Shown here piece by piece: positions 26,217 to 36,780 of a DNA stretch of 64,000 nucleotides. Position 1 is the first letter of the stretch. The number at the start of each line of letters is the position of its first letter. The position numbers were made by a program, and so were the translations under genes. The DNA is from Paenibacillus endoradicis (GTDB lineage: Bacteria > Bacillota > Bacilli > Paenibacillales > Paenibacillaceae): contig NZ_JANQBB010000003.1 in NCBI RefSeq assembly GCF_024721975.1, positions 1 to 64,000 of the forward strand, read 5' to 3'. A model generated the notes under the pieces. The model saw nothing but the letters and a program-made list of their open reading frames with translations. It ran no database searches and was not told the DNA's origin.

Positions 26217-27095
26217 ATGTATCATAAAACATTGCCATATCGAATTTTCAATATAGCTAACACGATTTTTTTACTTCTTATAGCGCTATGCTGTATATTG
26301 CCGATTTTTCATATATTAGCGGTATCATTCAGTGCGAAATCAGCTGCTGATGGTAATCTCGTTAGTTTCTGGCCGGTAGGATTTACTACGATTGCATATG
26401 AGAAAACATTAAATAATCCAATATTTCTTGGATCTATCTGGATAGCAGTAAAGCGTACTATATTAGGAACTGCATTAACGCTTGCATTAGCTTGCTTAGC
26501 TGCCTATCCATTGTCGAAAGAAGTAAACGCATTCAAAAGCCGTAATATCTATGCTTGGATATTCGTCTTCACGATGATATTCAACGGAGGATTAGTTCCG
26601 TTCTATGTCGTTGTTCAGAAGCTACAACTAATGAATACATTCTGGGTACTTATTATACCAGGAGCTGTGAACGTGTGGCTGACCATTTTACTGTTGAACT
26701 TCTTCCGCGGTGTACCCAAAGAATTAGAAGAAGCGGCATTAATTGATGGAGCGGGTCATTTCCGTACTTTATTCAGCATCTATTTACCGGTTTCATTGCC
26801 AGCACTGGCGACGTTAGGATTATTCAGCATTGTGTTCCATTGGAATTCATGGTTTGATGGTATGCTATATATTAATGACAAGACGGATTATCCACTTGCT
26901 ACATTTCTCCAGACGGTCATCGTTCAACGAGATATGAGTTCGATGAGCTTCAATCCTGTGGAAATGGCGATGTTGTCGCAAAAAACAGTAAGAGCATCTC
27001 AAATCTTTCTTGGTGCATTGCCTGTCATGATTATATATCCGTTACTACAAAGGTTTTTTGTTAAAGGATTAGTATTAGGATCAGTGAAAGAATAA
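26217..27095 (+). CDS. Sugar ABC transporter permease (LplC-like)
   Basis: The 292-aa protein has six predicted membrane segments, the EAA loop EEAALIDGAGHFRTLF and the C-terminal FFVKGLVLGSVKE ending common to LplC permeases. AGGGAG lies 8 nt before the ATG. It is in the same transcript as the upstream permease (22-bp gap). Confidence 0.9.
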   Translation: MYHKTLPYRIFNIANTIFLLLIALCCILPIFHILAVSFSAKSAADGNLVSFWPVGFTTIAYEKTLNNPIFLGSIWIAVKRTILGTALTLALACLAAYPLSKEVNAFKSRNIYAWIFVFTMIFNGGLVPFYVVVQKLQLMNTFWVLIIPGAVNVWLTILLLNFFRGVPKELEEAALIDGAGHFRTLFSIYLPVSLPALATLGLFSIVFHWNSWFDGMLYINDKTDYPLATFLQTVIVQRDMSSMSFNPVEMAMLSQKTVRASQIFLGALPVMIIYPLLQRFFVKGLVLGSVKE

Positions 27096-27099
27096 ATTT

Positions 27100-27152
27100 A
27101 AAAGCTTATTGTCTACTCCAAATTAAAAGGAGAAGGACAATAAGCTTTTTTT
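27100..27152 (+). terminator. Terminator after the permease pair
   Basis: AAAAGCTTATTGTC pairs with GACAATAAGCTTTT, with an inner CTCC/GGAG extension, followed by T residues. Confidence 0.9.
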
Positions 27153-27234
27153 ATTAAACATACACTTTTAGCAAGATATTTACAGTTATTTAGTGATACC
27201 TTGCGAAAAGTGCATATACCTTTCATTTCGGACA

Positions 27235-27263
27235 TTGTGGGTACGATAGCCAATCCATATAAT
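27235..27263 (+). promoter_or_regulatory. Promoter of the GH53 galactanase gene
   Basis: TTGTGG (27235-27240), exactly 17 bp and TATAAT (27258-27263) form a good promoter 100 nt before the start codon. Confidence 0.6.
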
Positions 27264-27362
27264 AAACTCAATAACATGTAGTATCTGACTTTGATGCATA
27301 CTTTGTAACTCTATGAAGTACATCGATAGATGCATGTAAAATGACTAGGAGGTAGAAAGATT

Positions 27363-30300
27363 ATGAAGAAACACTCTCTAATAAGTTTACTAATCGCTCT
27401 TTCATTAATAATAACGCTTTGGCAGCCGGTAATTGGTACAGCTTCAGCAGCAGAACTCAATACGGTGCCCTCAATTGGGTTGTCCATTAATGGAGAAGCG
27501 ACTACTTGGAATGTAGCGGGTACGCAACCAGAAAAATTGTGGGATGACAGTACGAATACGTTTTTAGAATATTATGATGCAAAAAGTTTGGACTTTACTT
27601 TATCAAAGCAATTAACAGATGTCCCATCAGGCAAGTATAATTTATCTGTATTATTACATGGGGATAAGGGTAAGACATTAGATGCTCAATCAGTTATGTC
27701 TGCTACAACTAGCGAAGGGACTTTTACGGAATTAATTAGCTTCACAGGAAGTGACTGGGGGAAACCCGTCCCATTAACACTAAATAATATCATGGTTGGT
27801 ACGGATGGCATCGTCACAATCAGTTTTAAAATTGTAATGAATAGTGAATTGTATGGATATTTGCAGGATGTACAATTCACACAAGGTGCAGCGGTGACAA
27901 AAACAACAATTAAACCTAATTCCGCTGTATTGCGTCCTAACGCTAGCGTACAATTAACGACTACACATAGTGTTAATGAAACAGTTGAATATAGCAGTAG
28001 TAATGAAGATGTTGCTATCGTGTCTGTAGATGGTCTTGTTGAGGCAGTTGCAGAAGGTACAGCTACAATTACTGCAAAAGTATATAATGAAGGAGAATTA
28101 CTACGCACAGGTACGAGTGCAATCTATGTGTCTAGTACATTACAGGATTATACAGGAACGGAAATCTCAGTTGAGCCTATAGTAGAACTAGAAGGTAGCA
28201 ACCGTTCTGATTTTATGATGGGGGCAGATATATCTTCCCTATATGCGTTAGAAAAAGTAGGTCGTAAATATTACGATCTGGCTGGTCAAGAAACATCTAT
28301 GATTCAGGCTCTAAAAGATGGAGGCGTAAACTGGATTAGACTGCGTACATGGGTTGATCCGACCGATGGTAAAGGTAATTCGTACGGAGCGGGAGATGTT
28401 AATGAAGCAGTTATGATTGAAATGGCTAAAGATGCGAAGGCCGCTGATCTTAATGTATTGGTAGATTTACATTATAGCGATTTCTGGGCAGACCCAGGTC
28501 GTCAAAATACGCCAAAAGCATGGGCTAAACTAACAGAAAGTGAACTTCAATTACAAGTATATGAATACACTTATGAAACATTAGAAGCATTAAAAGCTGA
28601 AAATGTGTACCCAGATATGATTCAAATCGGCAATGAAATTAATGGTGGATTGTTATGGCCCTTAGGTAATAGTGCTGCTAAAGCGAAAAAGTATATTGCG
28701 CAAGGAATTAAAGCGGTAAGAGATTTTGAAACAAAAGTTGGTGACAACAAACATATCGATATCGTTATTCATCGTGCAAATCCGAATGATGGCTTGGCAA
28801 AAGTATCTAACTTTTACGCGACATATGATGATCTTGATTATGATGTAATCGGCTTGTCTTATTATCCTTTCTGGCATGGCAGCTTAGATAATATTCAAGA
28901 AGTAATGAACGGGTTAGCTGCAAAATTTGATAGGAAGGTTGCTATTGTAGAAACATCTTATGGTTATACGCTTGAAGATCCGATTAACAATGGGGATACA
29001 GGTCATGTGTTCGGTCAAGCTCAAGCAGATACAGCGGGTTACTTAGCCACTGTTCAAGGACAAGCATCAGCGATCCGTGATGTTATCAATGCGGTAGCGA
29101 AAGTTCCTGATGCTCAAGGAGTTGGCGTATTCTACTGGGAGCCAGGCTGGTTACTAGGAACGGATACAGGTTGGGCAACTAAGTACGCAGCTTCTTATCA
29201 GGGTGAAAGTATTCCAACTGATGGTGGAGCAAGCTGGGCGAATCAAGCATTGTTCAATTATTTTGGTGAAGCATTACCATCTATCGAAGTATTTAATCTA
29301 GTTCGTCAAAGCTTGGATGATTATGAGCAGCCGACATTACTATCTGTAAATGATATTGCAATAACAACTAGTCAAGGTGTATATGTTGAACTTCCTACAA
29401 AAGTTAAAGCATTATACACTGATGATACGTATCGTGATATTAAAGTTCAATCTTGGACACCTAGTGAATATAATGTCTCTCTTCCTGGAACTACGCAATT
29501 AACAGGTACATTGATCACAGGGCAAGAGATAAAGGCAAATATTACTGTCACTCCTTTCAATTACATCGTCAATCCAGGCATCGAAGATGCTGATATGTCA
29601 GCATGGCAACTAACTGGTGCAGAGCGTGGTCAAGAGAACGCATATTTGGGCAGTTACGCGATTCATTTCTGGAATCATGCCGTCGTTAATGCTAAGCAAC
29701 AAATTTCGAATTTACCAGATGGAATATATGAATTGTCCGTTCAATCACAAATTGGTATAGTTGGCGAGCCGATTGCAGATACAAGTCAGCTATATGCAAC
29801 AAATGAAGCAGGCACATCTACTGAACCATTAGTGGTAACAGGTTGGGGAAATTGGAAAAAAATCGTTGTCAAAGACATTGTTGTTGAAAATGGAAAGTTA
29901 GAAATTGGCGTAACCGTCAATGATGCGATTGAGGATTACGGTGATTTTGATGACTGGCAGCTAATTCGTACAGGGGATTTGACTACAACACCAAAACCAA
30001 CACCAAAACCAACTGTAAAACCGGACCCAACAACATCAACAGATAACGGGCAAGCGGAGTTACAATTATCTCTTCAAACTGTTGGGAATGCTCAAGTTTG
30101 GAAAGGTATTGTCAAAGCAGATGCAACTTCTGCTACAATCAAGCTTCCTACGTCAAGCTCAGCTGATCATGTGGTAATTCAATGGGGAGAGAATCAACTT
30201 GAGTTCTCATTAGAACAGTTGGCAAGCTTAATTCCAGCAGGCAATGGTAGTGACGGTGGATTATACATTCAATGGAAACCACAAGCCACAGTAGCGAATA

Positions 30301-31166
30301 CGGAACTACAGCTTACTGGTCAACAGGGAGCACAAATCGTAGCAATAGGAAAACCTTTCAATATTACAGTACAAGCAACTACTGCTACAGGAACAGTATT
30401 ACCACAATTAATTAATCTACCAATTTCTTTAACATTCGCACTTGATGCAAATATAGATCTAGCTTCAGTTGCTTTGTATCAGTTGAACGATAAAGGTGAA
30501 TTAAGTTATGTTGGTGGAATTACTTCAAACAGTAGCATTCAAGCAGTCGTTAATGATGGAGCAACTTACGTACTTGCTAATGTAAGCAGAGTGTATAGCG
30601 ATATTACGAATCCGAATGAGCAACTTCGTAAGCTAACGGCAATGGGTGTTATCGAAGGTGATCAACACGGCAGGGCAAATCTAGATCAACATGCAACTCG
30701 AGCTGAAATCAGCAAAATTATTACGAAGCTATTTGGTTTAGATTCTGAGTTAGTAGCTAGACAATTGAATCAACCTTTACCACGTGTAGTAAGTGAGGCA
30801 CAATCATTAACATTTACTGATGTACCGGTAAATCATTGGGCAAGTTCTTATATTAATTTACTTACTGAGCGTCAATGGTTAGTAGGTACAGGGCAAGATA
30901 AGTTCTCTCCGAATAAAGAGATGAGCTATGAAGAAATTTATACTTTAATAAGTCGTATTCTTCAGTTGCCATTGTCTAAGCAGCAAACTATTCCAGCATA
31001 TGAAGCTAGTAACTGGGCACTACCTTATATTGAGAGTTTAATTCAAGCAGGTATGATCTCAACTGAACAAGCTTCAACAATAGACTTCAAAGAGAAAGTA
31101 ACGAGAGGTAGTATCATTTCAATCGCATATGAATTACTACAAACATTAGAAAAACTGAACAAATAA
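27363..31166 (+). CDS. SLH-anchored endo-beta-1,4-galactanase (GH53) with CBM61-like modules
   Basis: The 1267-aa secreted enzyme should cut beta-1,4-galactan side chains of pectin at the cell surface. Order: signal peptide (1-30, ASAA); CBM61-like module (about 31-178); Big_2 domain (180-258); GH53 barrel (283-655) starting FMMGADISSLYALE, with acid/base Glu425 in QIGNEING and nucleophile Glu530 in VAIVETSYG; Big_4-like domain (660-731); second CBM61-like module (735-865); Thr/Pro/Lys linker; beta-rich region; and three SLH-like repeats at the C-terminus, two rather divergent. AGGAGGT precedes the ATG. It is flanked by two YesMN-type systems with transporters, which supports surface cutting and uptake of galacto-oligosaccharides. 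Confidence 0.93.
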   Translation: MKKHSLISLLIALSLIITLWQPVIGTASAAELNTVPSIGLSINGEATTWNVAGTQPEKLWDDSTNTFLEYYDAKSLDFTLSKQLTDVPSGKYNLSVLLHGDKGKTLDAQSVMSATTSEGTFTELISFTGSDWGKPVPLTLNNIMVGTDGIVTISFKIVMNSELYGYLQDVQFTQGAAVTKTTIKPNSAVLRPNASVQLTTTHSVNETVEYSSSNEDVAIVSVDGLVEAVAEGTATITAKVYNEGELLRTGTSAIYVSSTLQDYTGTEISVEPIVELEGSNRSDFMMGADISSLYALEKVGRKYYDLAGQETSMIQALKDGGVNWIRLRTWVDPTDGKGNSYGAGDVNEAVMIEMAKDAKAADLNVLVDLHYSDFWADPGRQNTPKAWAKLTESELQLQVYEYTYETLEALKAENVYPDMIQIGNEINGGLLWPLGNSAAKAKKYIAQGIKAVRDFETKVGDNKHIDIVIHRANPNDGLAKVSNFYATYDDLDYDVIGLSYYPFWHGSLDNIQEVMNGLAAKFDRKVAIVETSYGYTLEDPINNGDTGHVFGQAQADTAGYLATVQGQASAIRDVINAVAKVPDAQGVGVFYWEPGWLLGTDTGWATKYAASYQGESIPTDGGASWANQALFNYFGEALPSIEVFNLVRQSLDDYEQPTLLSVNDIAITTSQGVYVELPTKVKALYTDDTYRDIKVQSWTPSEYNVSLPGTTQLTGTLITGQEIKANITVTPFNYIVNPGIEDADMSAWQLTGAERGQENAYLGSYAIHFWNHAVVNAKQQISNLPDGIYELSVQSQIGIVGEPIADTSQLYATNEAGTSTEPLVVTGWGNWKKIVVKDIVVENGKLEIGVTVNDAIEDYGDFDDWQLIRTGDLTTTPKPTPKPTVKPDPTTSTDNGQAELQLSLQTVGNAQVWKGIVKADATSATIKLPTSSSADHVVIQWGENQLEFSLEQLASLIPAGNGSDGGLYIQWKPQATVANTELQLTGQQGAQIVAIGKPFNITVQATTATGTVLPQLINLPISLTFALDANIDLASVALYQLNDKGELSYVGGITSNSSIQAVVNDGATYVLANVSRVYSDITNPNEQLRKLTAMGVIEGDQHGRANLDQHATRAEISKIITKLFGLDSELVARQLNQPLPRVVSEAQSLTFTDVPVNHWASSYINLLTERQWLVGTGQDKFSPNKEMSYEEIYTLISRILQLPLSKQQTIPAYEASNWALPYIESLIQAGMISTEQASTIDFKEKVTRGSIISIAYELLQTLEKLNK

Positions 31167-31174
31167 ATTCTTTT

Positions 31175-31217
31175 GCCGCTTTATAGTAGGAAACTCTACT
31201 GTGAGGCGGCTTTTTTA
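31175..31217 (+). terminator. Terminator after the galactanase gene
   Basis: GCCGC (31175-31179) and AGTAG pair with CTACT and GCGGC (31206-31210), followed by six T residues. Confidence 0.88.
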
Positions 31218-31235
31218 TTTTGTCTTATTAATAGA

Positions 31236-31264
31236 TTGACAGCGTTATGGTGAAATAGTAAAAC
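31236..31264 (+). promoter_or_regulatory. Promoter of the second kinase/regulator pair
   Basis: A perfect TTGACA (31236-31241), 17 bp and TAAAAC (31259-31264) lie 70 nt before the kinase start. Confidence 0.55.
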
Positions 31265-31335
31265 TAGTAAAATTAAGTAAATGATATATAATATTGATGA
31301 CAGTCATTATAGAAGAGAATAGGTGAGGTCCATTC

Positions 31336-33051
31336 ATGTTTCATCGTCAATCTGTGAAATATAAGCTATTGGTAGGTTTTATTTTAGTTATGATACCTGT
31401 TGTGACCTATATGTTAATTAATAACTCCAATTCTCGCGATCTTGTACGAGTGAAAGTGTCTGAAACCTATAACAATACGTTAACTATATTCACTGGGCAA
31501 ATCGATCATTATTTACAACAAATTGATGACTATCTATATAAGATGGGGGTCTTGGACGCAGATATTGGATTATTAACTTCTTATCCAGTAAACAGTAATG
31601 ATTATACGCTAACTAAAGTTAGAATTAATGCCAAACTGAATCGAGATGTTGGGGTATATAATCTCGTAGATTCCGTTTTTCTCTATCAGGCTGATGATAT
31701 TATTTTCGGTACTGAAAGCGTCTACAACGATACTTACAAATTAATCACTGAACATATGGAACAGTCATCATATAAAGCTGAGATGTATCAATACGGTAAA
31801 TCTAATTGGCAATTAGGTGAAAGTGATCGGGTTGCAGGTAAATACTATCTTATTAACTACATAAAAGTAACCGATGATCTGTTCTTTGGAGCAATCGTAA
31901 CCATTCAAGATATTCATGATCTATTATTAATTCAGTGGAATGACGGGGATATTGGATTTACTGATATCTTTAATGTAGAAAATGATCACTTAACGGATGT
32001 TTTAACGGCATATAGTAGTTTAGAAGGTGAATCGAGCTCAGATATCATCGATGCGAATGCGAGCGATTATGTGTTACTTGAGCAACGAAGTCACGTAGCT
32101 AATATGGCTTACCGTCTTGCCATACCAGAAAAGACAATTATGCGAGAACTATTATTTTTTCGCAATGCAACATTTGTTGCCCCTATCTTTTTTCTTGTCA
32201 TTCTAGGTCTCTATATTCTGTATATGCAACGCATGTTATTCAAACCTTTACATGAGTTAATGTTAGGTATGAAGAAAGTTTCATTAGGAAATTTGGAGGT
32301 TCGCTTACAACGTAATAACACTATTGAATTTGATTTTCTAGCCAACACATTTAATGATATGGCGGAACAAGTGAAAAACTTGAAAATTGATGTGTATGAG
32401 GAACAACTTCGAGTAAAGCAAGGTGAGTTGAAACAACTACAATCGCAAATTAATCCGCATTTCTATATGAACTCTTTAAATATTATTTATAACTTTGCTG
32501 TCCTTGAAGAAATGGATTCGGTGAAGAAGATGTCATTACATCTAGCAGATTATTTCCGATTCATCATGACATCCAATAGAGATATGATTACATTCAAAGA
32601 AGAATTGAAACATATTGAAAATTACATTACGATTCAGCAACTAAGGTTTCCCAATCGATTAGAAATGTCAATTGAGAATATTGATCCATTTTTGAACTAT
32701 CCAATCGCTGCCTTAACGATACAACCATTTGTAGAAAATGCCATTATTCATGGATTCAAAAATCGTAAACAAATTTTCAAAATTACGATTGCAGCACATC
32801 GAAACTCTGATCAAGGTTTTATCATTACGATCTCAGATAATGGAACCGGATTCCCAGAAGATGTTCTTGTTAAGCTAAGACGACATGAGGCGATTGAGGA
32901 AGGTCAGCGGACAAGTCTTGGCATCATGAATGTCATTAATCGGCTTGAACTACTTTATGGGAAGTTAGCTACGATACAATTCCGTAATCTTACTGAAGAG
33001 AGCGGTGCAGTTATTGAAATATATTTTCCTATTTATGAGGAGTTGAAATAG
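31336..33051 (+). CDS. Sensor histidine kinase, YesM family (second copy)
   Basis: The 571-aa membrane kinase has TM1 near residues 10-26, an extracellular domain, TM2 near 280-300, HAMP, a His_kinase domain with SQINPHFYMN (His375) and a HATPase with QPFVENAIIHGF and ISDNGTGF. It is a clear paralogue of the kinase at 19798 but diverged in the sensing domain, so it likely responds to a different ligand or binding protein. Its regulator gene begins one base after its stop. Confidence 0.92.
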   Translation: MFHRQSVKYKLLVGFILVMIPVVTYMLINNSNSRDLVRVKVSETYNNTLTIFTGQIDHYLQQIDDYLYKMGVLDADIGLLTSYPVNSNDYTLTKVRINAKLNRDVGVYNLVDSVFLYQADDIIFGTESVYNDTYKLITEHMEQSSYKAEMYQYGKSNWQLGESDRVAGKYYLINYIKVTDDLFFGAIVTIQDIHDLLLIQWNDGDIGFTDIFNVENDHLTDVLTAYSSLEGESSSDIIDANASDYVLLEQRSHVANMAYRLAIPEKTIMRELLFFRNATFVAPIFFLVILGLYILYMQRMLFKPLHELMLGMKKVSLGNLEVRLQRNNTIEFDFLANTFNDMAEQVKNLKIDVYEEQLRVKQGELKQLQSQINPHFYMNSLNIIYNFAVLEEMDSVKKMSLHLADYFRFIMTSNRDMITFKEELKHIENYITIQQLRFPNRLEMSIENIDPFLNYPIAALTIQPFVENAIIHGFKNRKQIFKITIAAHRNSDQGFIITISDNGTGFPEDVLVKLRRHEAIEEGQRTSLGIMNVINRLELLYGKLATIQFRNLTEESGAVIEIYFPIYEELK

Positions 33052-33052
33052 T

Positions 33053-34660
33053 TTGTCATACAATTTGTTAATTGTTGATGATGAGGAGATTGCAATACGA
33101 GGCATAGTGAAAGGTATCCAGTGGGACAAGCTGCAATATAATGAGATTTATACAGCTATGGATGTAGAGGAAGCACAAGAAATAATGCGGACACATCAGG
33201 TGCATGTTGTTTTATCAGATATTGATATGCCCATTCATAATGGATTAGATCTACTTGAATGGATTAACGAAAATGCGATGAATTGTGTAACACTATTTCT
33301 AACAGGTCATGCAGACTTCAAATACGCTCAACAAGCGGTACAGCTATCCGGCTTTAAATATTTATTAAAACCGATCGATCATAGCTTATTACAAGAAGCA
33401 TTAGAAGAAGCATACAAAAAAGCAGAAGAAATTTCATCATTGGATTCGATTCGTTCGACTTACGATCAATTTTTTCAACAATGGCAACTAGAGAGACCAT
33501 TATTAGTCGAGAGATTTTGGCATGATCTTATTCATTACAGGCAGTCACTTGCGTCAGTGTACTTAGATTCAGCGATGCGTAATTATAATATTCCGCTTAA
33601 GTCAGATAGTCATATTCAAATTATTTTCATTAGTATTGAACAATGGAAAGAAGAATGGTCAGCACGAGATGAGGAAATAATGACCTACGCTATTAAAAAT
33701 GTAGCAGAAGAATTCTTCCTTGCCAATAGACAGGGGCATTGTATTCAAGATGGTCAAGGTGATCTCTATCTTATCTTATATGAACCGAGTGCAGAGCAGC
33801 AATTATCGCTTGAGAACTTATCGTATCAATTGATAGCGCATTGTCGTGAGCATTTACATTGTTATCTATCGTGTTATATTGGTGATCTCATACCACTAAC
33901 ATCAATTCGAGAAGGAATTCGTAATTTACTTTCTATTGAGAAGCAAAACGTTACACAATCTTGCACTGTTAAAGTAGAAAAAGAATTATCGATTAAACCT
34001 GAATCTAATACGAAGGCTTCAGTTCATTTTCCGGACTGGATATTGTTAATTGAAACAGGGAAAATGACACAATTGAACTACCAGATTGATGTATATTTTG
34101 ATAAACTTCAACAAGATGAAGTTGGTTACCATGATCTTGCCACGTTTTATTTTGGATTTATGAATAGTTTGATGCAATGGTTACATATGAAAGGGTTAAG
34201 CAGTAACGGTATATTAAGTCTACAAGCTTGGGAAATGAATGATGGTCTATTAAAATCATCAGCACGGCTAAAAACGTGGACGATTCAAATTTGCCATCAA
34301 GTTAATGGAAGGATATTTGCTGAGGGCAAGCAAGTTTCTAATGTTGTTGAGAAAGTGCAACAGTATATGATTGCGCATATGGACGAAGAGTTTAGTCGAG
34401 AACGATTAGCAGAGCAAGTTTATTTAAATCCAGCATACTTATCACGACTTTTTCGTAGGGAGACAGGCTTATCGTTAACCGATTACCTAGTGAAGTATCG
34501 AATAGCAAAAGCAAAAGAGCGACTTGAACATAGTAATCAGAGAGTAAGTGATATCGCAATGGAAGTTGGATATGCTAATTTCTCGCATTTTTCTAAATTA
34601 TTCAAAAAAACAACAGGACTTACGCCTCAAGAATATCGAAAAATGTATCAAAAAGTATAA
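33053..34660 (+). CDS. Response regulator with AraC-type DNA-binding domain (second copy)
   Basis: The 535-aa protein has a receiver domain (LLIVDDEE, phospho-acceptor Asp56 in LSDIDMP, LLKPID) and a C-terminal AraC double helix-turn-helix (LAEQVYLNPAYLSRLFRRETG, VGYANFSHFSKLFKKTTG). The start is a TTG one base after the kinase stop, with GAGGAG about 12 nt upstream, so translation is probably coupled to the kinase. It is likely to control the permease and lipoprotein genes that follow. Confidence 0.9.
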   Translation: MSYNLLIVDDEEIAIRGIVKGIQWDKLQYNEIYTAMDVEEAQEIMRTHQVHVVLSDIDMPIHNGLDLLEWINENAMNCVTLFLTGHADFKYAQQAVQLSGFKYLLKPIDHSLLQEALEEAYKKAEEISSLDSIRSTYDQFFQQWQLERPLLVERFWHDLIHYRQSLASVYLDSAMRNYNIPLKSDSHIQIIFISIEQWKEEWSARDEEIMTYAIKNVAEEFFLANRQGHCIQDGQGDLYLILYEPSAEQQLSLENLSYQLIAHCREHLHCYLSCYIGDLIPLTSIREGIRNLLSIEKQNVTQSCTVKVEKELSIKPESNTKASVHFPDWILLIETGKMTQLNYQIDVYFDKLQQDEVGYHDLATFYFGFMNSLMQWLHMKGLSSNGILSLQAWEMNDGLLKSSARLKTWTIQICHQVNGRIFAEGKQVSNVVEKVQQYMIAHMDEEFSRERLAEQVYLNPAYLSRLFRRETGLSLTDYLVKYRIAKAKERLEHSNQRVSDIAMEVGYANFSHFSKLFKKTTGLTPQEYRKMYQKV

Positions 34661-34701
34661 TGAAATTAGTCAAGTAGTCATTATAGCGTTAATCAAGTCA
34701 C

Positions 34702-34731
34702 GACACCGACAATGTTCGGTGTCTTTTTTTT
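34702..34731 (+). terminator. Terminator after the second response regulator
   Basis: GACACCGA pairs with TCGGTGTC across a 6-nt loop and leads into eight T residues. Confidence 0.92.
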
Positions 34732-34782
34732 ATACAATTTGATTATAGCAACGAGACAATATAGAGATGAAAGGGTGGGGTT

Positions 34783-35748
34783 ATGAGTTCAGAGATCTTG
34801 AATGTAACGGTGAAACAAGTGCCTAAGAAGAAAATACCTATGTTAAAGACCATGAAGAAATACTGGATGTTCTACATTATGATGCTTCCAGCAATTCTTA
34901 TCTTATTATTGAACAATTATATCCCGATGTTTGGGATAATCATTGCTTTCAAAAATATTAACTATGTGGATGGCATATTGGGAAGTCCTTGGAGCAAATT
35001 GGAAAACTTTAAGTATTTGTTCATGACAAAGGACGCTTTAATTATTACAAGGAACACATTGTTATATAACAGTAGTTTCATTGTACTAAATCTAGTTTTC
35101 CCGTTAATGTTTGCTCTAATGTTGAATGAAATTAAAAACAGATTTTTAGCAAAACTTCATCAAACGGTAATGTTCTTACCTTACTTCCTATCCATGGTTG
35201 TTATAAGTTATCTTGCATATGCGTTTTTAAGCGATACAAACGGATTTCTTAATAATTCATTATTACCAATGTTAGATATCGAAGCGATCAAATGGTATTT
35301 CACAAAAGATTTTTGGCCATACATTCTATCGCTGGTTAATACATGGAAAAACATGGGTTATTACACTGTAATCTACATGGCTGCGATCATCGGTATCGAT
35401 GAGGAGTATTATGAAGCAGCTACCATAGATGGTGCTAGTAAATTTAAGCAAATCTTTACAATTACAATTCCATTACTAACTCCAATCATTACAATAATGA
35501 CATTGCTCCAAGTCGGTCGTATCTTTAATGCAGACTTTGGATTGTTCTTCCAAGTACCAAGGGAATCAGGCGTGTTATTCCCAGTAACGAATGTAATTGA
35601 TACGTATGTCTATCGAACCTTCTTAACGGTTGGGGATATCGGATTATCTTCTGCAGCTGGTCTAGTGCAATCCGTTGTAGGCTTCTCGCTCGTATTCTTT
35701 GCTAACTGGATTGTTAGAAAAATTGACAGCGATAATGCATTATTCTAA
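34783..35748 (+). CDS. Sugar ABC transporter permease (LplB-like, second system)
   Basis: The 321-aa polytopic protein has the LNNYIPMFGIIIAFKN segment typical of LplB permeases and the EAA loop YEAATIDGASKFKQIF. It has a good ribosome site and is followed 12 bp later by its partner permease. Confidence 0.9.
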   Translation: MSSEILNVTVKQVPKKKIPMLKTMKKYWMFYIMMLPAILILLLNNYIPMFGIIIAFKNINYVDGILGSPWSKLENFKYLFMTKDALIITRNTLLYNSSFIVLNLVFPLMFALMLNEIKNRFLAKLHQTVMFLPYFLSMVVISYLAYAFLSDTNGFLNNSLLPMLDIEAIKWYFTKDFWPYILSLVNTWKNMGYYTVIYMAAIIGIDEEYYEAATIDGASKFKQIFTITIPLLTPIITIMTLLQVGRIFNADFGLFFQVPRESGVLFPVTNVIDTYVYRTFLTVGDIGLSSAAGLVQSVVGFSLVFFANWIVRKIDSDNALF

Positions 35749-35760
35749 GGGGGTGACCAT

Positions 35761-36696
35761 ATGAGTGCAGAAATAGAAAAAGTGAATACCTATGCTAATC
35801 CAAAAAATAGATTGCCGAAGTTAGCGACGTTTGGAATTCATTCCTTGTTTAGCGTCTACTCACTTCTATGTATTATTCCAATCATCCTCGTTGTTATGGT
35901 TTCCATTACCGACGAGAGCACAATTGTAAAAGATGGCTATAGCTTCTGGCCAAGTGCGTTCAGTTTTGCTGCTTACGACTTTCTATTCAAAGATGCAACA
36001 TCCATTATTAAAGCATATTCGGTTTCAATCATTGTAACGCTAATTGGAACATGCTTGAGTATGATCATCATCGCCTTATATGCATACCCGATCTCACGTA
36101 AAGATTTCCCACATGCCAAGTTCTTTACATTCTTCGTATTCTTCACCATGTTATTCAATGGTGGTTTAGTACCTTGGTATTTAGTATATGTGCAGTTGCT
36201 AGATTTGAAAAATACGATGGCAGCACTAATTGTACCACTCTTAGTTGCCGCATTCTTCGTGCTAATTACACGAACGTTCTTTCAAACAACAATTCCAGCT
36301 GCAATCTTAGAATCAGCTAATATCGATGGTGCCGGTGAGATGAGGATATTTTTCAAAATCGTATTGCCATTGTCTTTACCTGTACTTGCGACTGTAGCAT
36401 TGTTCCAAACATTAACGTATTGGAATGATTGGTTCCTAAGTCTAGTGTTTATTACGAAAGAAAACAATATTTCGATTCAATACTTGATGTATAAGACGAT
36501 GTTGAATATTCAATATCTCTCTACTAACAGTACAGCAGCTTCTGCAATTGTTGCAGCGGGTGGTACGTTCAAATTCCCGAGTGAAAGTGTTCGTATGGCG
36601 ATGGTTATTATCGGCATAGGTCCTATCATCTTCGCTTATCCGTTCTTCCAGAAGTATTTCGTAAAAGGGCTAACGGTTGGTGCAGTAAAAGGTTAA
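35761..36696 (+). CDS. Sugar ABC transporter permease (LplC-like, second system)
   Basis: The 311-aa polytopic protein has a divergent EAA loop (LESANIDGAGEMRIFF) and the C-terminal YFVKGLTVGAVKG ending. AAGGGGGTGA precedes the ATG. It forms the membrane channel with the preceding permease. Confidence 0.9.
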   Translation: MSAEIEKVNTYANPKNRLPKLATFGIHSLFSVYSLLCIIPIILVVMVSITDESTIVKDGYSFWPSAFSFAAYDFLFKDATSIIKAYSVSIIVTLIGTCLSMIIIALYAYPISRKDFPHAKFFTFFVFFTMLFNGGLVPWYLVYVQLLDLKNTMAALIVPLLVAAFFVLITRTFFQTTIPAAILESANIDGAGEMRIFFKIVLPLSLPVLATVALFQTLTYWNDWFLSLVFITKENNISIQYLMYKTMLNIQYLSTNSTAASAIVAAGGTFKFPSESVRMAMVIIGIGPIIFAYPFFQKYFVKGLTVGAVKG

Positions 36697-36766
36697 GCAA
36701 TCTCAATAGATTGCTACAATGTACAGCTATATCCAGCTTTGCTGGTTAGCATATAATAATTTTTTT
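36696..36766 (+). promoter_or_regulatory. Two small hairpins between permease and lipoprotein genes
   Basis: AGCAATCT/AGATTGCT (36696-36715, 4-nt loop) and CCAGC/GCTGG (36733-36745) lie in the 84-bp gap, with a T run only later (about 36760). They could stabilise or process the mRNA so that binding protein is made in excess. The role is inferred. Confidence 0.4.
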
Positions 36767-36780
36767 GGGAGGTCGCAATA